Positions 32,176 through 43,109 of a stretch of DNA of 64,000 nt are shown in pieces. This stretch comes from Tricholoma matsutake (taxonomy: Eukaryota; Basidiomycota; Agaricomycetes; Agaricales; Tricholomataceae). The notes under the pieces are model-generated. The model ran no database searches, had not been told where the DNA came from, and saw nothing but the letters and a program-made list of their open reading frames with translations. A program made the translations under genes and the position numbers. The stretch lies in assembly GCA_026075535.2 (NCBI GenBank), contig AP026545.1:1426001-1490000 (forward strand), in the 5' to 3' direction. How positions within the stretch are numbered: the stretch's first letter is position 1; each line of letters begins with the position of its first letter.

Positions 32176-32981
32176 GCAGCAAAAGGATCATCATTGTTAT
32201 AAATTTGGATCCCATTAGGCAGTGGCAGTGCAGGTTGGGTGATGCGCATCATGCAAATATGGTGTGGAGTCCGGCGGTGAGCAGGACTATCCAGAGTCCT
32301 TTGGTCCCTTTCCATTTGCTGTGCTGCAGCTTGGACACATTGAGGAGTGTTGGGTGGAGATGGATCCCTGGAAAATGTTGGAAGTGAGACAAAAAAAAAA
32401 CAAAAGGTCATATGTATATCTACATACATGATAGCACCTAGCAGAATCAACAATCCACAAAAAGATAAAAGGAGGGGGGACCACTTTTACAGCAGCAGAG
32501 ATGGGAGATCCTTGGAAGAAACAGTGAAATCAGTGCTAACAGTAGCAGTTGAAAGTGGAGCGACTTCCAAAAATGGAAGGGGAGGCAACGGTAAACCTGC
32601 CAGCCCAATCTCCCTGCACGCTGTGCCCTGAGAGAGGTCCAAAAAAGCAACTGGCAGACACTCCTTTTGTTGAAAAAAGAGAAGCCAGGGAGGTAGGACT
32701 TCACAAAGCTTCACCTTGAACTACTGATTTTCCCAAGAATGCAACAATACCCCCACTGGAAAAGAGCCCAAGAAAAAGTGAGTGTGTAGGCAAGAAAAAA
32801 TGTTTGCAGCCAGGTGATGAGTTGGCAATGATGCTGACATAATACAGTGGAAAGTTCCCACAACCTCGAGATTCCCATCCCCCAAAAAACTCCCATACAA
32901 AACAGAAATTCCTAGTCTGCCAAAAAAGTCTCACAACCCTAAATGTGGCCTGTCACCTGACCATCCTCCTTTACTTATTGA

Positions 32982-33470
32982 TATAGAATATATTATTATA
33001 TTAAATTAAAATTATGTAATTTAAAAAAAATAAATACTATATGTTTTAAATAGATAAAATTTTGAATATAAATTTTTTGTATTTTTTTATAAATAAAAAA
33101 AGGAGGGTCTAATCTGAAAGATAAATGGATGTGCAGTATTGCTATCAATATAGCCAGAAAATTACAATTTTTAGATATATAAAAAAAATACAATACACTA
33201 CATCCTTCTTTAAAATTTAAAATTTTAGAGTGGATAGAGTTCTATTCTTATTGTCTATACATCCCAATAAGTATTTGCAATTTATTTTGGTGGTCAATAT
33301 TAGCTATTTTACCAACCGATGTATTATGAGATTGCCATAGAGTAAAGATAATGGCTGCTTTGACTCTATTATATTCCACAACAATATTCTGTTTTACTTC
33401 AAGAATTTTTGCAGTGGTTATTCTAAAATGGTGGTTGAGATGACTGGTTCTGTTCAAATAAGTTCGTGAG
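32982..33470. other. AT-rich flank to the right of the Helitron array
   Basis: Long A/T stretches without a gene, matching the character of 17203-17664. It probably represents the sequence into which the array was inserted. Confidence 0.45.
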
Positions 33471-33479
33471 TTGCAAGTT

Positions 33480-33830
33480 AAGGCTGTAGAATGCCTAGAT
33501 CTAAACTAAGGACATCCCTACTACGAGTTGCAGTACTTATACTACAAGAGAGGTCCTTATCGTCCAATCGGAAAGGTAGATGCATATCAAGTAAGAATAG
33601 AAACAATAGCCCTCATGCCTTGCATGAGGCATCTGATGTCACAGAGTGCTGTGGTGCAGCATGTCAGGAAACAATAAGAGATAAGCCTCATGCCTAGCAT
33701 AAAGTGTCCGATGTCATGGATCCAATATCAAGGACATGCTGTGGTGCAGCATGTCAATCGTGAGAGTCCAACATCACAGACCTCATGTCAAGAGGTTGTT
33801 GTATCACAGCATGTGTGGGAGTAGATTCAG
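33480..33830 (+). repeat. Dispersed direct repeat, copy a
   Basis: AAGGCTGTAGAATGCCTAGA and the following about 300 bp recur at 34604-34853. Copy a keeps several CpG sites that are TpG or CpA in copy b (for example CGTCCAATCGG against TGTCCAATCAG). It contains GCCTCATGC/GCATGAGGC palindromes. Confidence 0.7.
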
Positions 33831-34014
33831 GTGCATAGAGTCACCATGCGTCAAGGGTGCCTTTCTCAGAAAGGGGATCGAATGCATGCAGTCGGCATGC
33901 ATCGTGCATGTGTCTGGTGTCAAGGTCATGCCCTAGGCATGAATCATGGAGTGCCTCCTGTCTGGAGGGGATCGTCAGGTTGGTTGGGTTGGTTGGGTTC
34001 CATGAGTTACAAGG

Positions 34015-34569
34015 AAAATTGTAACAGTATGAGTATTTTGTTGTATCAGATTGATTTTCATTTCATCTTACTCATATATTGATCATTTGCTTGATTCTAT
34101 TAATGATTATAGAACTAACATGTATAATAATACTCCCACCATTTGTCAATGCATGCTATGCATCACATAATTTATGGTTGTCACATTACATTTCTTGGTG
34201 TTCAGCACGAGTCATTCAGTAGATGTATTTTTATATTGATCATAGCCAAGTCAAATGTTGATGAAATGTCTTAAAAGTTAGACCAAATGATGGGGAATTA
34301 CAATGTCTATCCATTTGTACAGTGGTTATAAGGTCTGGGTAATATTTGTTAAGATACATATGAGTTATATTAATATGACAAATTTCATAACAAAACATCG
34401 GTCTAAACCAGTCTTAACCAGTCTTTTTCGGTCTTTTAACCAGAAAGGACTGGTCCTAGGTGGTCCAGTTCAGTTATAGCAGTATCTGGGTCAGTTCTGC
34501 ACTGGTTTAGATTGCGGTCTTTACATTTTTGGGTCAAAAAACCAAACTGGACTGGACCCTTAAACACTA
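34015..34569. mobile_element. hAT-like element fragment
   Basis: The right end ACTGGACCCTTAAACACTA and the preceding ACCAGTC-rich part correspond to the right part of the element at 11237-12074. TATTTTGTTGTATCAG at about 34034 matches 11541. The left terminus is missing. Confidence 0.6.
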
Positions 34570-34603
34570 GTTTTGATGAGTAAATTTGCAAGTTTACAAA
34601 TTA

Positions 34604-34853
34604 AGGCTGTAGATTGCTTAGATTTAAACTAAAGACATCCTTACTATGAGTCGTAGTACTTATATTAAGAGGGAGGGTCCTTATTGTCCAATCAGAAAGG
34701 TAGATGTGTATCAGATAAGAATAAAAACAATAAGCCTCATGCAAGACATGAGGCATCCAATGTTATGGATCCAATGTCAAGAATCCAATGTCAATCATGA
34801 GAGTCCAACATCACAGACCTCATGTCAAAGGGCTGTCATATCACAGCATAACC
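34604..34853 (+). repeat. Dispersed direct repeat, copy b
   Basis: The partner of 33480-33830, begun by AAGGCTGTAGATTGCTTAGA. The two copies flank the hAT-like fragment. They could be an old LTR pair, but I see no TG/CA ends. Confidence 0.65.
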
Positions 34854-35147
34854 CTCTGCAAATAAAAAAATTATGAGTTCATGATTTCTCCAGTTAGAAC
34901 TCAGAGGGCTTTTTATGAGTTGGTGTGCTGATTATAGTATGTCTATCCATGAGTCTGGTTGATTTGACTCACAAGTTGTTGCACTAATTATAGTATGTTT
35001 CTTGATGAGTCAGATCAACATCACTCATGATTTGGTATGCTGATTATGATGCCTCTATCATGCTTCAAACTGCACAATAGACACTTTACTCTTCTTGTGC
35101 TGACATCTCTTGCAGGTTCTTCCTCTTCCAATAAGCATACACTACAA
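34854..35147 (-). repeat. Right arm of the distant inverted repeat
   Basis: Reverse-complement partner of 16949-17202, ending in the ACACTACAA that mirrors TTGTAGTGT. It includes an extra block with AGGGCTTTTTATGAGTTGG not present on the left. Confidence 0.75.
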
Positions 35148-35235
35148 TCTGTAGTTCTCAACAATTATTACTTGCTATTCAACTTACTTCAGCACTTCTT
35201 CCCACACCATCCACACCACTATGAACACAATATAT

Positions 35236-36238
35236 TTACGTTTGATCAGATTTTAAAAGTAACCCCCCTCTCATGTTTGGAGTGAGGGAGGGGGCAAATT
35301 GGCTGCGATGAGGGCCCAACATGACCAGAGAGAGCAGGTGATGAAGGAGCAGATGAAACGAGAGATGAAAGAGCTGGAGGAAGTGGTGAGAGAGGAGGAG
35401 CACTGGGTGCAGAAGGCGCAGAAGGCAGCAGAGAAGGCTGCAAAGGCTGAGGAGGTGTGCCAGGCAGAGGCACGGAAAAAAGAAATATCGGCCACAAAAT
35501 GAGCAGAAAAGAAGCGGGGGCTGCGGCCACAGGTTTGGAGGATGAGGCTGAGGGGAGCAAGTCCCCAAAGAAAAAGAAAGTTGCCAAGTCAAAGGTGCAA
35601 GTGGGGTTGGAGGGGTTGGAGGGTCCAGTGCGGGTGCAGGCCGCATTGCCTTGCAAAAGGTGCATACTTGTTTCCCTTTTCAGTCTTTTTACTGACAAGT
35701 GGCCTAGATGCAAATATCAAAAGATCACTTGTTTCAAGATGGGTGCAAAGGGACGGGTGTGCAACAACTGCACATGTGTCAAACATAAGTGCGAGGAGGT
35801 AGTGTGGGAGGGGCAGGAATGATGGTGGCGACTGGGAAAAACCCAGAATTAATGCAACAAATGATGAAGTTAATAAGGAAGAGGTTTGCTGAGGTGGCTA
35901 CTGCAGTGCAGGAGTCGATGGGGGAGATTCAGGATGCTTTGAACCCAGAGTGGGTGGAGGAAGAAAGTGCTGGGGAGGAGGAGGAGAGTGACAAGGGTGA
36001 TGAAGAGGTGGAGCAGGCAGTGCGAGAGTCCTGGCGGGAAAGACGTGGGATCTGAAAATCCAGAGATGACTGGGAGGCCTTCCAGAGATATCTGGAGAAA
36101 AGGTGAGCTGATGACGAGGAGGAGAGTGAGGATAAAGAAGAGGGTGAGGAGGGTGAAGAGAAGGATGAGGGCAGAGATGCAGGCGAAGTTGGGGGAGAGG
36201 GAGATGAAGATGGAGAGGGAGAAGCGGTAGTAGTTTAG
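35236..36238 (+). pseudogene. Cys-cluster, coiled-coil and acidic hypothetical gene, convergent with gypsy pol
   Basis: + strand coding relic. It opens with a charged helical stretch (REQVMKEQMKREMKELEEVV, from about 35326) and shifts frame near 35500 to a Lys-rich part (SPKKKKVAKSK). Then come LPCKRC (about 35646), RCKYQKITC, VCNNCTCVKHKC (35758-35795), and a helix MQQMMKLIRKRFAEVATAVQ. A second frame change leads into an acidic end EEGEEGEEKDEG with stop TAG at 36236. The pattern of paired Cys, Lys-rich then acidic parts resembles the antisense gene at 3150-4286, and both end close to a gypsy pol end on the opposite strand. Function unknown; zinc binding is inferred. Broken by at least two frame changes. 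Confidence 0.55.
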
Positions 36239-36322
36239 GGACCCGGTCAGGTCCAAAAAAATCTTTTTTCAATAAAATTTGTTCTGAGTTCAGACTCAGT
36301 GAATAAGTAACGTGAATAGTCT

Positions 36323-37567
36323 TTAAGCGGGTAATGGTCCGGGTTTCTGTGGGTAGCGGATGTGAAAATCCACAAGGAGTTCTTGGGTGTGGTCAAGTTC
36401 CATAACAGGTAGCCAGGAAGTCTCTTCGTCGGTTCCCTGGTAACCTTCCCATCGGACAAAGTAGAGAATCTTGCAGCGATGTCGGTTGTCGACTTTGGAG
36501 TCGAGGACTTCAGCGATCTCATATTTGAGCTCATCATCGATGGTGATTGGAGGAGGTGGAGGTTGTACTCAATTTGGAATTGTGTTTGGGGAGTGTTTCT
36601 CTAGTTGAGAGACATGGAAAACAGGGTAAATGGCCCGCATGTGATCCGGGAGCTGCAGGGTGACTGAGTGTCCTTCTGACTAGAGTTAGTGATGTTACTG
36701 GAATTCTTTGTTTCGAAACAGGATTCATCTTCTTGCATCCAGTAGATGTCGTCGCTGTCTTGTGCTTTCAAGTGCAACTCTGCAAGAGTGTTGGGTTTAC
36801 CACCCTGGAAAACTTCTATGTGAAGCCGGAGCGGAAGACCGCAGAAATAGCGGTCACAAAGGGCTGCTTCATTCCAGTTGACCCTAGAAGCTAATTCCCA
36901 GAAGTCAACGTTATATTTTGTGATACGACCACCTTTCTTCATTGCTAAGTCAGAGAGAGCCTTTTCCGCATCTCCGACCAGGTCATGCAGACCGAAGTTA
37001 CTTTCCAGCTCGGTGAGGAAAGCCTCATAGTCCCACATCCAGTGTGCGGAATCTGTTGGGTCATTAAGACCAGGTTCAAACCAACTGAGAGCTGATCCTT
37101 TAAGATAAGAAAGGATAAATATGATCTTTTTCTCATCAGAGGAAAATATGTGTGGGCGGTCATGGAAATGAAGATTACACAAGACTAGAAAGTCTCTAAG
37201 TTTCTTTGGGTTGGAGCCATCGAAAGTGTCAGGGTCGCAAACTTTGATTTTCTCAGTCTTGGGTGCGTTGTTTTGTCGGAGGGTGTGGATACTCTCTGAG
37301 AGGTTGTAAAGAACATCTATGAACCTATCCTCTGGATCAGGGTTTCCCCCTGCGGGAGGTTGATCGTCAGGATCGTTGGGATCAGGATCACCCCCAGGGC
37401 TGTCCAGACTGCTAGGGTCGTCGGGTCTGCCAGGAGGTCCATCCTCTAGACCACGATCTTTCAACCCATAGGGTTCAGGCTGGTCGATGGCCCCTATGTA
37501 CTCAAGGGGGGTTCTTGATCAAAAACCTTCTGGGTTGCCAGAAGGTTGCGGGGCACGGGTGGACATG
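36323..37567 (-). pseudogene. Gypsy deletion derivative: gag joined to the pol-terminal chromodomain
   Basis: Gag starts at about 37567 (MSTRAPQPSGNPEGF) with a one-base frame problem, then runs open from 37464. It contains FIDVLYNLSESIHTLRQNN, DPDTFDGSNPKKLRDFLVLC and WFEPGL, typical of Ty3/gypsy gag. Near 36660, instead of protease and RT, the sequence continues directly as LQLPDHMRAIYPVFHVS. It ends in a chromodomain (KILYFVRWEGYQGTDEETSW and ELLVDFH, about 36480-36350) that stops at 36323. Protease, RT, RNase H and integrase are all absent, a loss of probably more than 3 kb. LTRs could not be defined. Confidence 0.8.
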
Positions 37568-39010
37568 AGATTGGCACTGATTGAGGGGGCTCCTGAGCCA
37601 ATTTGTCAGAAGATGTTTGAGGGTCTGGAAGACACTCCAAATGTAGTAGTGGGTCAAGGGTCGGAAAGGGTGGATTGCTGGATTGCAGAGATCCCTGGAA
37701 TAGTACTGGCGCATTGGGAATTCCTGGTTGTGCGCTGGCAAGTTTCGGTTGGGATCATAAGAGGAGAAGAGACAAGTGAAGTGAGAGTTCATATATACTG
37801 TTAAGAACTGATCCTAGAGGCCGCTTCGGAATCCGACTGGACACTGCGGGTGATGATAGTGGGAGATTGTCGGGTCGATGCGGATTCTGTGGGAGGGGAA
37901 ACAGAAAGGACTTGGCTTCAGCTTGTAAGAAGCTGCACCCTTCACCTCGTCTGGTGTCCTAATTTCAAGTCGAGGGTTTAGAGGTAGGAGCGGGAAAGTG
38001 TGGGTAAATGCGGGGAGGAGTACAGAGGGACTTAGGTTAAGTTCAGATGAGACTAGAACTTCAGAGGGAGACTAGAGGTTGAGTTGAATGGAGTGCAGAC
38101 TCTTAGAGGACAGGGGTTGGAGTAGAAGGAGGTTTTAGATTGGCAGGGTAAAGTCGAGTCTATGTTGATATACAAACTGAGGAATACAAGGCGAAACTAA
38201 CTAAGCTTAAATACTGTAGTCCAGAATAATGCGGAACAGGAATGAAGACTGCAGCAGTGTCTCGACTGCGTAGATAAATTATCTAGCAGGAGCTGCACAG
38301 GAATCCGTAGTCGAATTTGCAATAGAGACGGCAGCCTTGGGAAGGCAGCCATGGATGCTGTACAAGGTGGCCTGGTGCACAGCAGTGTGGGCAGTGCAAG
38401 GCAGCCAGGAATGAAATCGGGAGGCATAGGCAAAAGTCATGTTCAACATGCGGGAAAGGGTCAGATGGATGCAGGTTCCGATCAGGTGAGGAACAGTTCT
38501 TGACAGTGTGCTGTCGTGATGTGGTGGCATTGGCATGGGGTCATTGCAATCAGTGTCAGAAACTAACCATGCCGATGTGTGGCTGAGTCAGCTTGGCAGC
38601 CACCCGAGGTTCTTGCATATCCCATTCTGGAGCAACATTGGGATTATCCTGTATAACAGAATTTGATTGACCTGGTTCTTCCACTGCAGTCAAGGGGGAC
38701 CTTGATGTGCTTTGTTTTTGGTCCATGTTTCGTGTTGACCTCAACTTCTACATGTGTAACAGTATCAACTGCATCGTCATTGTCCTCATGCAGGGGGGCA
38801 TTCTTCTTTGATTTTCTCTTTCACTTGTAAGGAACTCTTGTTAGGCTCATGATGATTTGGGGTGAGGCACAATGACACCCAATTATTGATGGGGGTATTG
38901 TACTATTGACCTTGTGTGATCCTTGTGTGATCCTTGTGTGATCCTCATGTCAATGATATGTTTTATGTCAATGACAAGAATGATTCTTTCCTTCACATCA
39001 GTCCCCCCCA
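37568..39010. other. Non-coding stretch, probably 5' LTR and leader of the gypsy derivative
   Basis: No convincing gene. Position upstream of gag suggests leader and LTR, but I found no matching repeat on the other side. A threefold 11-bp repeat of TTGTGTGATCC lies at 38913-38945. Confidence 0.35.
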
Positions 39011-40780
39011 ATGCCGCCTGAGCCATCAGAGAACCCGCGGTTGAGACAGTACCAGAAGGGAAGCAGATATACAGTTGAAGAGCAGAAGATCATTGAGCCT
39101 TATAAAGTTGCATTCCGATTGCAGGAATCGAAAGCTGGCCAATTGCAAATACTCAAGTGTGACATCCTCCCAGCAATATTCAACTACTGAGCATCAATTG
39201 ACAGGGCCCCTATGGATAAGGAGGAGAGTTGCATTCGTGCCAAGGTAAACTCACAAGCATCTGAAGGTTGTATTATTGATCACAATGCCAGGAACTAACA
39301 ACCTGGCTTTCCAACAACTGGTGAATGACCAAAGGCCTCTCATGGAAATCGAACCACTTCAAAGTAAAGCAGTCAGAAGGCATTTGGAGCTTGTACCGGG
39401 ACCGAGTTTTCCAACAGATTGCAAACCTGTTAGGTGTTGAGGACACCACCACAAGTACACCAGGATAGTTCCAAGCGCGACTGCCAGTTATCAAGCATGT
39501 TTTTGACACCATGAATGCAGAGGAGAAAGCCATCCTTGAAGTCAAACAGGAGAAAATGATGCAGGAAGGATATCCCAAGCAGACAAAGCGAGTGTAAGTT
39601 GAAGCTGATGCTGTTGCCGTTGCCGTTGCCAGACATAATGAACATTTCACAGTCTAGCAGACAAATACCTCCTTAAACATGTGGTGGAGAATGCATGACA
39701 ACAGTGGCTGGAAATGGGGGTGTTGTCTGTGACATTTACAGCCTATACTGCACCTAATGGTTTGATGGTTGTTGACGTGTGAGTCCCCAAATCATTTACT
39801 GCCAATGCGATGCCAATGCCAATGCCGACTCCCATCATGAAAATGTTGCCTCTCTGATAGCCACCCCTGCACAATCATTTCTGGACATGTATCATGATCA
39901 AGTAACTGAACTAAAGCAAAACTTTATGGGTTATATCAAGTTTTTACGCCCATCACACCTTGCTTCAAGGTCGGCAACACAACATAATGCAACACTAACC
40001 TGATTAACAATGACTAACGATGGCTTCCACATCATGGAAAGGATCACAATTCAAGAAAAAAGAGCTGGAAGAATGGTTTATGTTGTATGTTTTGGCCAGC
40101 ATTACAGTATGTTAACTTCCTATTCCACAAACCGTTACTCATCTCCTGCAGAACTAGAAAACAATGGTCGTAGTCGCCATATCCCATTCAAAGCAATTGC
40201 AGATTGGACATCATCATTTGTCAGTCCAGAATATCTCCCAGCTAGGTTCAAAATCAGAGACCCATGGAACATGCACAAGAGTGTCATAGAAGACTTCTTT
40301 GACCATGTTCTGCAGCGACAAATAGGGCAGGGCCCTGAAAGAGTGTTCTGGTTCAAAGCGATCAAAGCCATGGACAGGAGTGTGGCTCCTGCACACTATC
40401 CGTATGATTTGAATAACCCTTCACCCTCCCGACACATTTCCAAATGCAGGGGCCAAAGAAATGACAATCCTGATCCTCATAGTGGCACTGTAAACTTTGC
40501 ACTCCCCCCCGTATTCCTATTGGAGTCCTAGGAGTCCGAGTTTTCCGATAAGAGTCCGATTGGAATCCGATAGGAGTCCTACTAGTCCAACAATAGTCCT
40601 AGGAGTCCGATAGGAATCCGATTGGAATGTATCTTGATGACCATGTACTTTTATTTCCAAGAAATTCCTAGTAAATTCCAAGTAAAGTCCTATGCAATTC
40701 CAACAGGTAGTAGTCGGAATACCACACCATTTCAGAAGACTTAACTTGATGAAAGTGCTTACAAAATAAATGGGCAGAGC

Positions 40781-40858
40781 AGGAATTGAACTCTAGACCT
40801 TGGGATATAAGTGACATGACTACCAAACAAGTGCTCAACCAGTTGAGCCACAGGAGCA
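40781..40858 (-). repeat. tRNA-like head of copy 2, left side
   Basis: GGCTCAACTGGTTGAGCA on the - strand (A-box region, about 40855-40833) and GAGTTCAATTCCTG (about 40794-40780), the same as in copy 1. Confidence 0.65.
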
Positions 40859-40944
40859 CTAATAAATATGTAATATAAAAGTCCATTTAAAGCATTTAGG
40901 ATTAGTTCACTTATTTTTAACCTCTCTCACAAGAGCTCGAAAAA

Positions 40945-41108
40945 AAATTGTTGAGCCCTCGCATCTTCGCGAGGGAGTAGATAACTAATATAGATTTTTT
41001 TTAAAAAACCCCCACAAATGCGAGGGGGAGAATTAATTATACTATTTAATTATACTATTTTAAATTCTACAAAAAAACCCACCCCCCCGCAAAACGGGGG
41101 GGAGGGGG
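40945..41108. repeat. CCCTC/GAGGG hairpins of copy 2
   Basis: CCCTCGC...GCGAGGG at 40956-40974 is a clean stem here, while copy 1 has TTGC/TTGTG substitutions. Two further hairpins at about 41010-41029 and 41078-41106. Confidence 0.65.
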
Positions 41109-41268
41109 TGGTGGTGTGTCACATTGGCTGTCTTGTCAGCCCTGTCCCGTCATTTCCCCTCCCTCTCATCTCCGTCATGTCTCACCTCCCTCACCTTGCC
41201 TCCCCCGTGGCTTCCCTCCCCTCCCTCATCTCCCCTCCCTCATTGTTCCACCCACTGTCCACCCCACG

Positions 41269-41572
41269 AGCAGTTGCTCACAAGGCTGGTGGTGGGTGGT
41301 GCGTCGTATGTTGGTGGCGGTGTGGGGCAGGTGTCGCCATCATCTCCCCTTCTGGTCGTCGTCGTCTGCACCCACAAACCACCCTATGGGCAGCTGCTTG
41401 TAGGCATGTCATTTGGTGCCATCATTGTCCCTCCATGCCATTCCCATGTTCTTGCACCCCATATACACCCCGCGAGCAGTCGCTCACGGTGGTGATGGGG
41501 GGTGCTGGATGTCATTGGTGTTGTGGGGGGTCCATGCACTCACAATCCACCCTACGAGCAGCAGCTTGTAGG
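41269..41572. repeat. GAGCAG hairpin cluster of copy 2
   Basis: Modules at about 41263-41289, 41383-41404, 41470-41488 and 41549-41572, matching those of copy 1. Confidence 0.7.
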
Positions 41573-42158
41573 CATGGGGTGGGTGCATTGTCGGTTTGTT
41601 AGTGACGTGGCACGAGGGGAGGGGTCAGGTGGTGCTTACCGGGTGGGTATTCCCCTTCTGGGGTCTCCTGGTGTTGCTCCCCATGCTCCTGACCATGATT
41701 GATACCCTCACATCCCATTTTGATGGGGAGGAGGGGAGCTGCCAGGGGCATCGTTGGGTGTGGGTTTGGCTTGCATCAGTCCATTGTTACTCATGTAGAT
41801 TAGAACCTAGAAATAAGGCAAATGAATTAGTTAGTTTACAAAAGTAAAAAATGAATGAAAAAAAAAAACTTACTATGACCCAAACGACGATTGCATTGTT
41901 TAGGCGTTGTTCAGCATCAAAACCAGTCATTTCCGGTCTTGGGGGCTCGTCTAGAGATGGGGGTGAAGTGGGAGTGGTGGGAGTTGCTGGGTTGAGGTGG
42001 TTGAGGTGGGGGGGATGGAGGTGGCGTGCTTGTCGTCGTCGGTGGTGGTGGTGGGAGTTGATGAGCTGGCAGGTGTGATGACGCGGCTATGTGCTTTGTC
42101 ATCACACCCATGGGAATGGTATGTAGTGTAGTATGATCACTTACCTGTAATGACTGTT

Positions 42159-42221
42159 TAGCCTAATGGTATTGTTGTCGGTTTACACTTACATAATCTT
42201 CTGTAGTCAAGTGTTCGATTC
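42159..42221 (+). repeat. tRNA-like head of copy 2, right side
   Basis: A-box-like TAGCCTAATGGTA (42159-42171) and B-box GTGTTCGATTC (42211-42221). Confidence 0.65.
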
Positions 42222-43109
42222 TCATCTGTGCATTTAATTTTTCATACTATATTACTAAGCAAGGCTGCTTTCATTCCTATCAGAATCCTATGTTGTCTGA
42301 TGTCTTAGCATAACTTCGGACTAGTCCTATGTGATTTATATGATCGGAAATTCCTAGGAAATTCCAATAGTCCAATTGGACTCTGATCAGACTACATCGG
42401 ACTGGACTAGGACTAAATGTGCCATTTCATGTCAATTTGGCTGGTGAAAATGACATCGGAATATGGTTGGATTCCGATTGAAGTCCGATTGGAATCATCA
42501 GAATCATCAGATTCCTATAGGAATATGGGGGGGAGTGTAAAGACCTTGCGGCACTGAGCTCGGGGCCATTGCCGATGCCATTGCCGATGCTGAACCGCCT
42601 TCTGCAAACTGCAGGGGCCAAAGAAATGATGATGCTGATGCCGAACCTCAACCCAGCACCGAACTGGAGGCCATTGCCGCTGCCAAACTGCCTGCTGCAT
42701 CAAGAGGCAGAAAAATTGTCAAAGGCAAACCCAAGCGCAAGGAAGCTCACCAAATATCAACTGCAGGACAGACCCCAAATTCTGATACAACTGAATCACA
42801 ATATGTCCAAGTGGATTAAATGACAATGGACAGCCTCTGCATGGTTGGTGTCACTCAATCACAGCCAATTAATGGTCCTAGTGATGGTGAACCAGAATAT
42901 CTCAGTCCTCGACACATTTACATGAGATACATCATGCGTGGATCAGCTGGAAACGCCATTGTAAATGATCCCCCATGCCCAATTGATCCATTTCTGTTGG
43001 ATATACCTCAAGAGAGCTCACAATGCCCTAAGCCTCGACCACCTTTAGGGGGAAATCAGATGGAGCATCCTATTGCAAGGGCAAGGGCTTTAGCAGCATT
43101 AGTAGGATC

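Larger units (their letters stand above)
26764..32454 (-). pseudogene. Helitron RepHel gene, copy 2 (Rep plus Pif1-like helicase)
   Basis: A replication initiator and helicase for rolling-circle transposition. The N-terminal exons (32454-31080) are Pro/Ala-rich and split by GT-AG introns at 31512-31568, 31319-31376 and 31078-31138. The Helitron_like_N and Rep parts are in frames 31044-30301 and 29988-28486. The HUH motif reads LPHIHCIIFL (about 29510) and the twin-Tyr region KAVKYIYKYVYKNHDR lies near 29090. The helicase has GPSGTGKT (about 28060), IIWDEALM (about 27820), GDFHQILPV (about 27700) and a C-terminal VGLDFRSPVFTHGQFYVAIS. Breaks are a TAG near 30302 (Gln expected), a 10-nt loss near 30548, a TGA at about 27672 where Arg is expected, and a TGA near 27126 where copy 1 has CGA. 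Likely inactive, but the best reference for the family here. Confidence 0.92.
26692..32981 (-). mobile_element. Autonomous-type Helitron copy 2 (most complete)
   Basis: On the - strand it begins TCAATAAGTAAAGGAGG at 32981, directly after TATA of an AT-rich flank, which fits insertion beside A or T. It ends CTAA at 26695-26692 after an imperfect GTGC/GCAC hairpin (26699-26714). It contains a RepHel gene and a 72-81 bp minisatellite in the 5' exons. Confidence 0.75.
40491..42547. mobile_element. 2.06-kb inverted-repeat element, copy 2, in gene A
   Basis: Near-identical to 8849-11009. The left CTTTGCACTCCCCCC and right GGGGGGGAGTGTAAAG ends are conserved. The flanks are GTGGCACTG (40482-40490) and GCGGCACTG (42548-42556), a 9-bp target duplication with one C/T difference at a CpG. 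It interrupts gene A, so it arrived after that gene. About 100 bp shorter than copy 1, mainly in the hairpin cluster near 41330. Confidence 0.85.

Noticed and set aside
31881..32219. Glu-rich + strand frame of 147 residues
   Set aside because: Antisense of the Pro-rich minisatellite in the Helitron N-terminal exons.
35276..36272. 155- and 136-residue Ser/Leu/Pro-rich - strand frames
   Set aside because: Antisense of the acidic and Lys-rich parts of the + strand Cys-cluster gene.
37798..38540. 5' LTR of the gypsy deletion derivative
   Set aside because: The position is right, but I found no second copy, no TG/CA ends and no primer-binding site that I could defend.
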